NCBI RefSeq assembly: GCF_030435805.1 | Contig: NC_081293.1 | Span: 108,664,546-108,728,545 of the forward strand | Origin: Mustela lutreola | Lineage: Eukaryota; Chordata; Mammalia; Carnivora; Mustelidae | DNA length: 64,000 nt | Reading direction: 5' to 3' | Part shown: one piece after another, positions 62,533-64,000 of the stretch | How positions within the stretch are numbered: the stretch's first letter is position 1 | How the letters are laid out: each line of letters opens with the position of its first letter | Notes under the pieces: model-generated | What the model saw: the letters and a program-made list of their open reading frames with translations, nothing else | What the model was told of the DNA's origin: nothing | Databases searched by the model: none | Translations under genes and position numbers: made by a program

Positions 62533-62741
62533 GGGGCGCCTGGGTGGCTCAGTTGGTGAAGCATCTGTCTTTGGCTCAGGTCATGAATTCGGAGTCCTGG
62601 GATCGAGTCCAGTGTCGGGCACACTCCCTGCTCAGTGGGGACTCAGCTTCTCAACCTCTCCCTCTGCCTCCCACTCCCCCTGCTTTGCTCTCTCTCTCAA
62701 ATAGATAAAATCTTTAAAAAAATAAAATACAATTTATAAAT
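62533..62741 (+). mobile_element. Can-SINE with target-site duplication
   Basis: This is a full element with an intermediate-age body (CAGTTGGTGAAGCATCTGTC). AAAGCAGTGGCATT before and AAAGCAGTGGGATT after form the duplication, with one mismatch. Confidence 0.94.
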
Positions 62742-63292
62742 AAAGCAGTGGGATTACTGTGCTAAGGGTTCTAACAGAAAAAGTGGATATCATGCTTCGT
62801 ATATAATGTAAGCAGAGAGATCGAAACACTAACCATGGACCGATGTGAAATGCCAACGACCCACCGTAACAGAAACAGACTGACGGTTCCACTGATGGAC
62901 ACATCTGCAGGCTGGACACAGCCAAGGGACGGGTCAATGGGCATGCAGGTGTGAAGATAGGTCAACAGAAACTTCCCAAAATGGAAAGCAAAGAGGGAAA
63001 AGTATGAAGAAGATGGAACAGGATGTCCAAGAACGGTCACTAAGTTCCAAAAGTGGGGCCGGGCGTGTGGTGGGATGACCAGAAGCACTCACAACAAACG
63101 GGCTCCAGACCACAGATCTGGGGACTCCGAGAGCACCAAGCAGAACACACACGGGGAGAAAAGGGAATAAAACCAGAAGCAGCCCAATGCCTGTACATCA
63201 GAGTCCAGCGGTAAACCACCACAGAGAGAACCTGCGGTAAGCCCCAGGACAAAAGCACCTTACCTGCAGAACAAGGGTAACAAGGGTCAGAA

Positions 63293-63520
63293 TGGGGCGC
63301 CTGTGGGCTCAGTCCAGTGAGCGGCCGGCTCTGGGTTTGGGCTCAGGTCATGAGCTCAGGGTCGTATGATCCAGTCCCGCATCAGGGGCTCCAGACCCGC
63401 TGTGGCGCCTGCTTAAGATTCTTTCCCTCTCCCTCTGCTCCCCCACCCCCGCATACATGAGCTCAGTCTATCACTCTCTGCAAGTAAATAAATAAATCTC
63501 TTTTTTAAATAAGTAACTCT
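63293..63520 (+). mobile_element. Can-SINE, diverged
   Basis: GGGGCGCCTGTGGGCTCAG starts a mutated body that ends AAGTAAATAAATAAATCTC. It belongs to an older subfamily. Confidence 0.88.
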
Positions 63521-63530
63521 TAAAAAAAAA

Positions 63531-63722
63531 AATAAAGTGACTCAGTCGTTAAGCCTCTGCCTTTGGCTCAGGTCATGATCTCAGGGTCGGGACGGAATTG
63601 AGTCCCATATAGGGCTCTCTGCTCAGCAGGGAGCCTGCTTCTCCCTCTCTCTCTGCCTGCCTCTCTGCCTACTTGTGATCTCCGTCTGTCAAGTAAATAA
63701 ATAAAAATACTTTAAAAAAAAA
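63531..63722 (+). mobile_element. Can-SINE in tandem with the previous one
   Basis: It begins inside the head (GTGACTCAGTCGTTAAGCC) and runs to AAATAAATAAAAATAC and poly-A. It lies in the A-rich tail of the preceding SINE, a preferred target. Confidence 0.9.
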
Positions 63723-63889
63723 GAATGATATTAGACTTTTCTTCAGAAACTACAAAGCGAGAGAGGAATGAAACCCTGAAACGTTGGTAAAAACCCATCC
63801 CCCCTGCAATCTGTGCCCAGGGAACCAGTCCTTCAAGCAACAGAGAAATAAAACCTTTCTCTGACAAACACAATTTGAGGGATTTTAAC

Positions 63890-64000
63890 ACTGACTGATT
63901 GATCTGAGAGAGAGCACGAGTGTGTGCACACACTCTTGATCTCAGGGTTGTGAGTTCAAGCCCCGTGTTGGGCACAGAGCTTACTAAAAATGTTTTTTAA
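63890..64000 (+). mobile_element. Old tRNA-derived SINE fragment at the window edge
   Basis: CTCTTGATCTCAGGGTTGTG, GTTCAAGCCCCGTGTTGGGC and CAGAGCTTACT match the oldest Can-SINE type, including a B-box-like GTTCAAGCCCC. The element may continue beyond the edge. Confidence 0.7.

Overview
The window is nuclear DNA of a placental mammal, very probably a carnivore of the arctoid group (mustelid, bear or seal; a mustelid fits best). The main sign is the many copies of the tRNA-derived Can-SINE: they open with a form of 'ggggcgcctgggtggctcag', run through a CT-rich stretch ending 'gcctacttgtgatctc', and close with (AAATAA)n and AATCTT. The species is inferred from repeats only.

Four protein-coding genes are readable exon by exon, and their order matches the block that in human lies on 7p13 and in mouse on chromosome 11. 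They are WAP (whey acidic protein, + strand, 15.49-17.19 kb), TBRG4/FASTKD4 (+, promoter near 25.2-25.4 kb, coding 26.54-33.39 kb), NACAD (+, 45.2-53.1 kb) and CCM2 (-, exons 3-10 at 54.8-61.9 kb, with the 5' exons beyond the right edge). RAMP3 is expected beyond the left edge and no RAMP3 exon was seen. All splice sites listed are GT/AG and all phases join, so WAP (134 aa), TBRG4 (639 aa) and NACAD (1672 aa) each read through without a break. TBRG4 introns hold two H/ACA snoRNAs of the SNORA5 family.

Region by region: 1-15.4 kb is intergenic, with Can-SINEs, an L1 ORF2 fragment, a (TG)n tract, a polypurine tract and small minisatellites. 15.4-17.2 kb is WAP. 17.2-24.3 kb is intergenic, with a nested cluster of three SINEs, a long purine/pyrimidine inverted repeat, and an old L1 3' UTR split by a solo MaLR LTR. 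24.3-26.2 kb is the TBRG4 CpG island and 26.4-33.5 kb is TBRG4. 33.5-44.4 kb is a repeat graveyard dominated by reverse-strand L1 with younger L1 and SINE insertions inside it. 44.4-53.15 kb is the NACAD CpG island and gene. 53.15-54.78 kb lies between the convergent NACAD and CCM2 genes, and the rest is CCM2 with its introns.

The genes do not form a pathway. WAP is a secreted milk protein, TBRG4 a mitochondrial RNA-binding protein, NACAD a nascent-polypeptide-associated-complex alpha paralogue with a very long acidic N-terminal region, and CCM2 the scaffold of the cerebral cavernous malformation complex. I found no undescribed system. The most interesting features are the intact WAP gene, which several mammal lineages have lost, and a 10-residue tandem repeat of about 50 units inside NACAD. 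That array differs from the repeat I recall as expanded in human NACAD.
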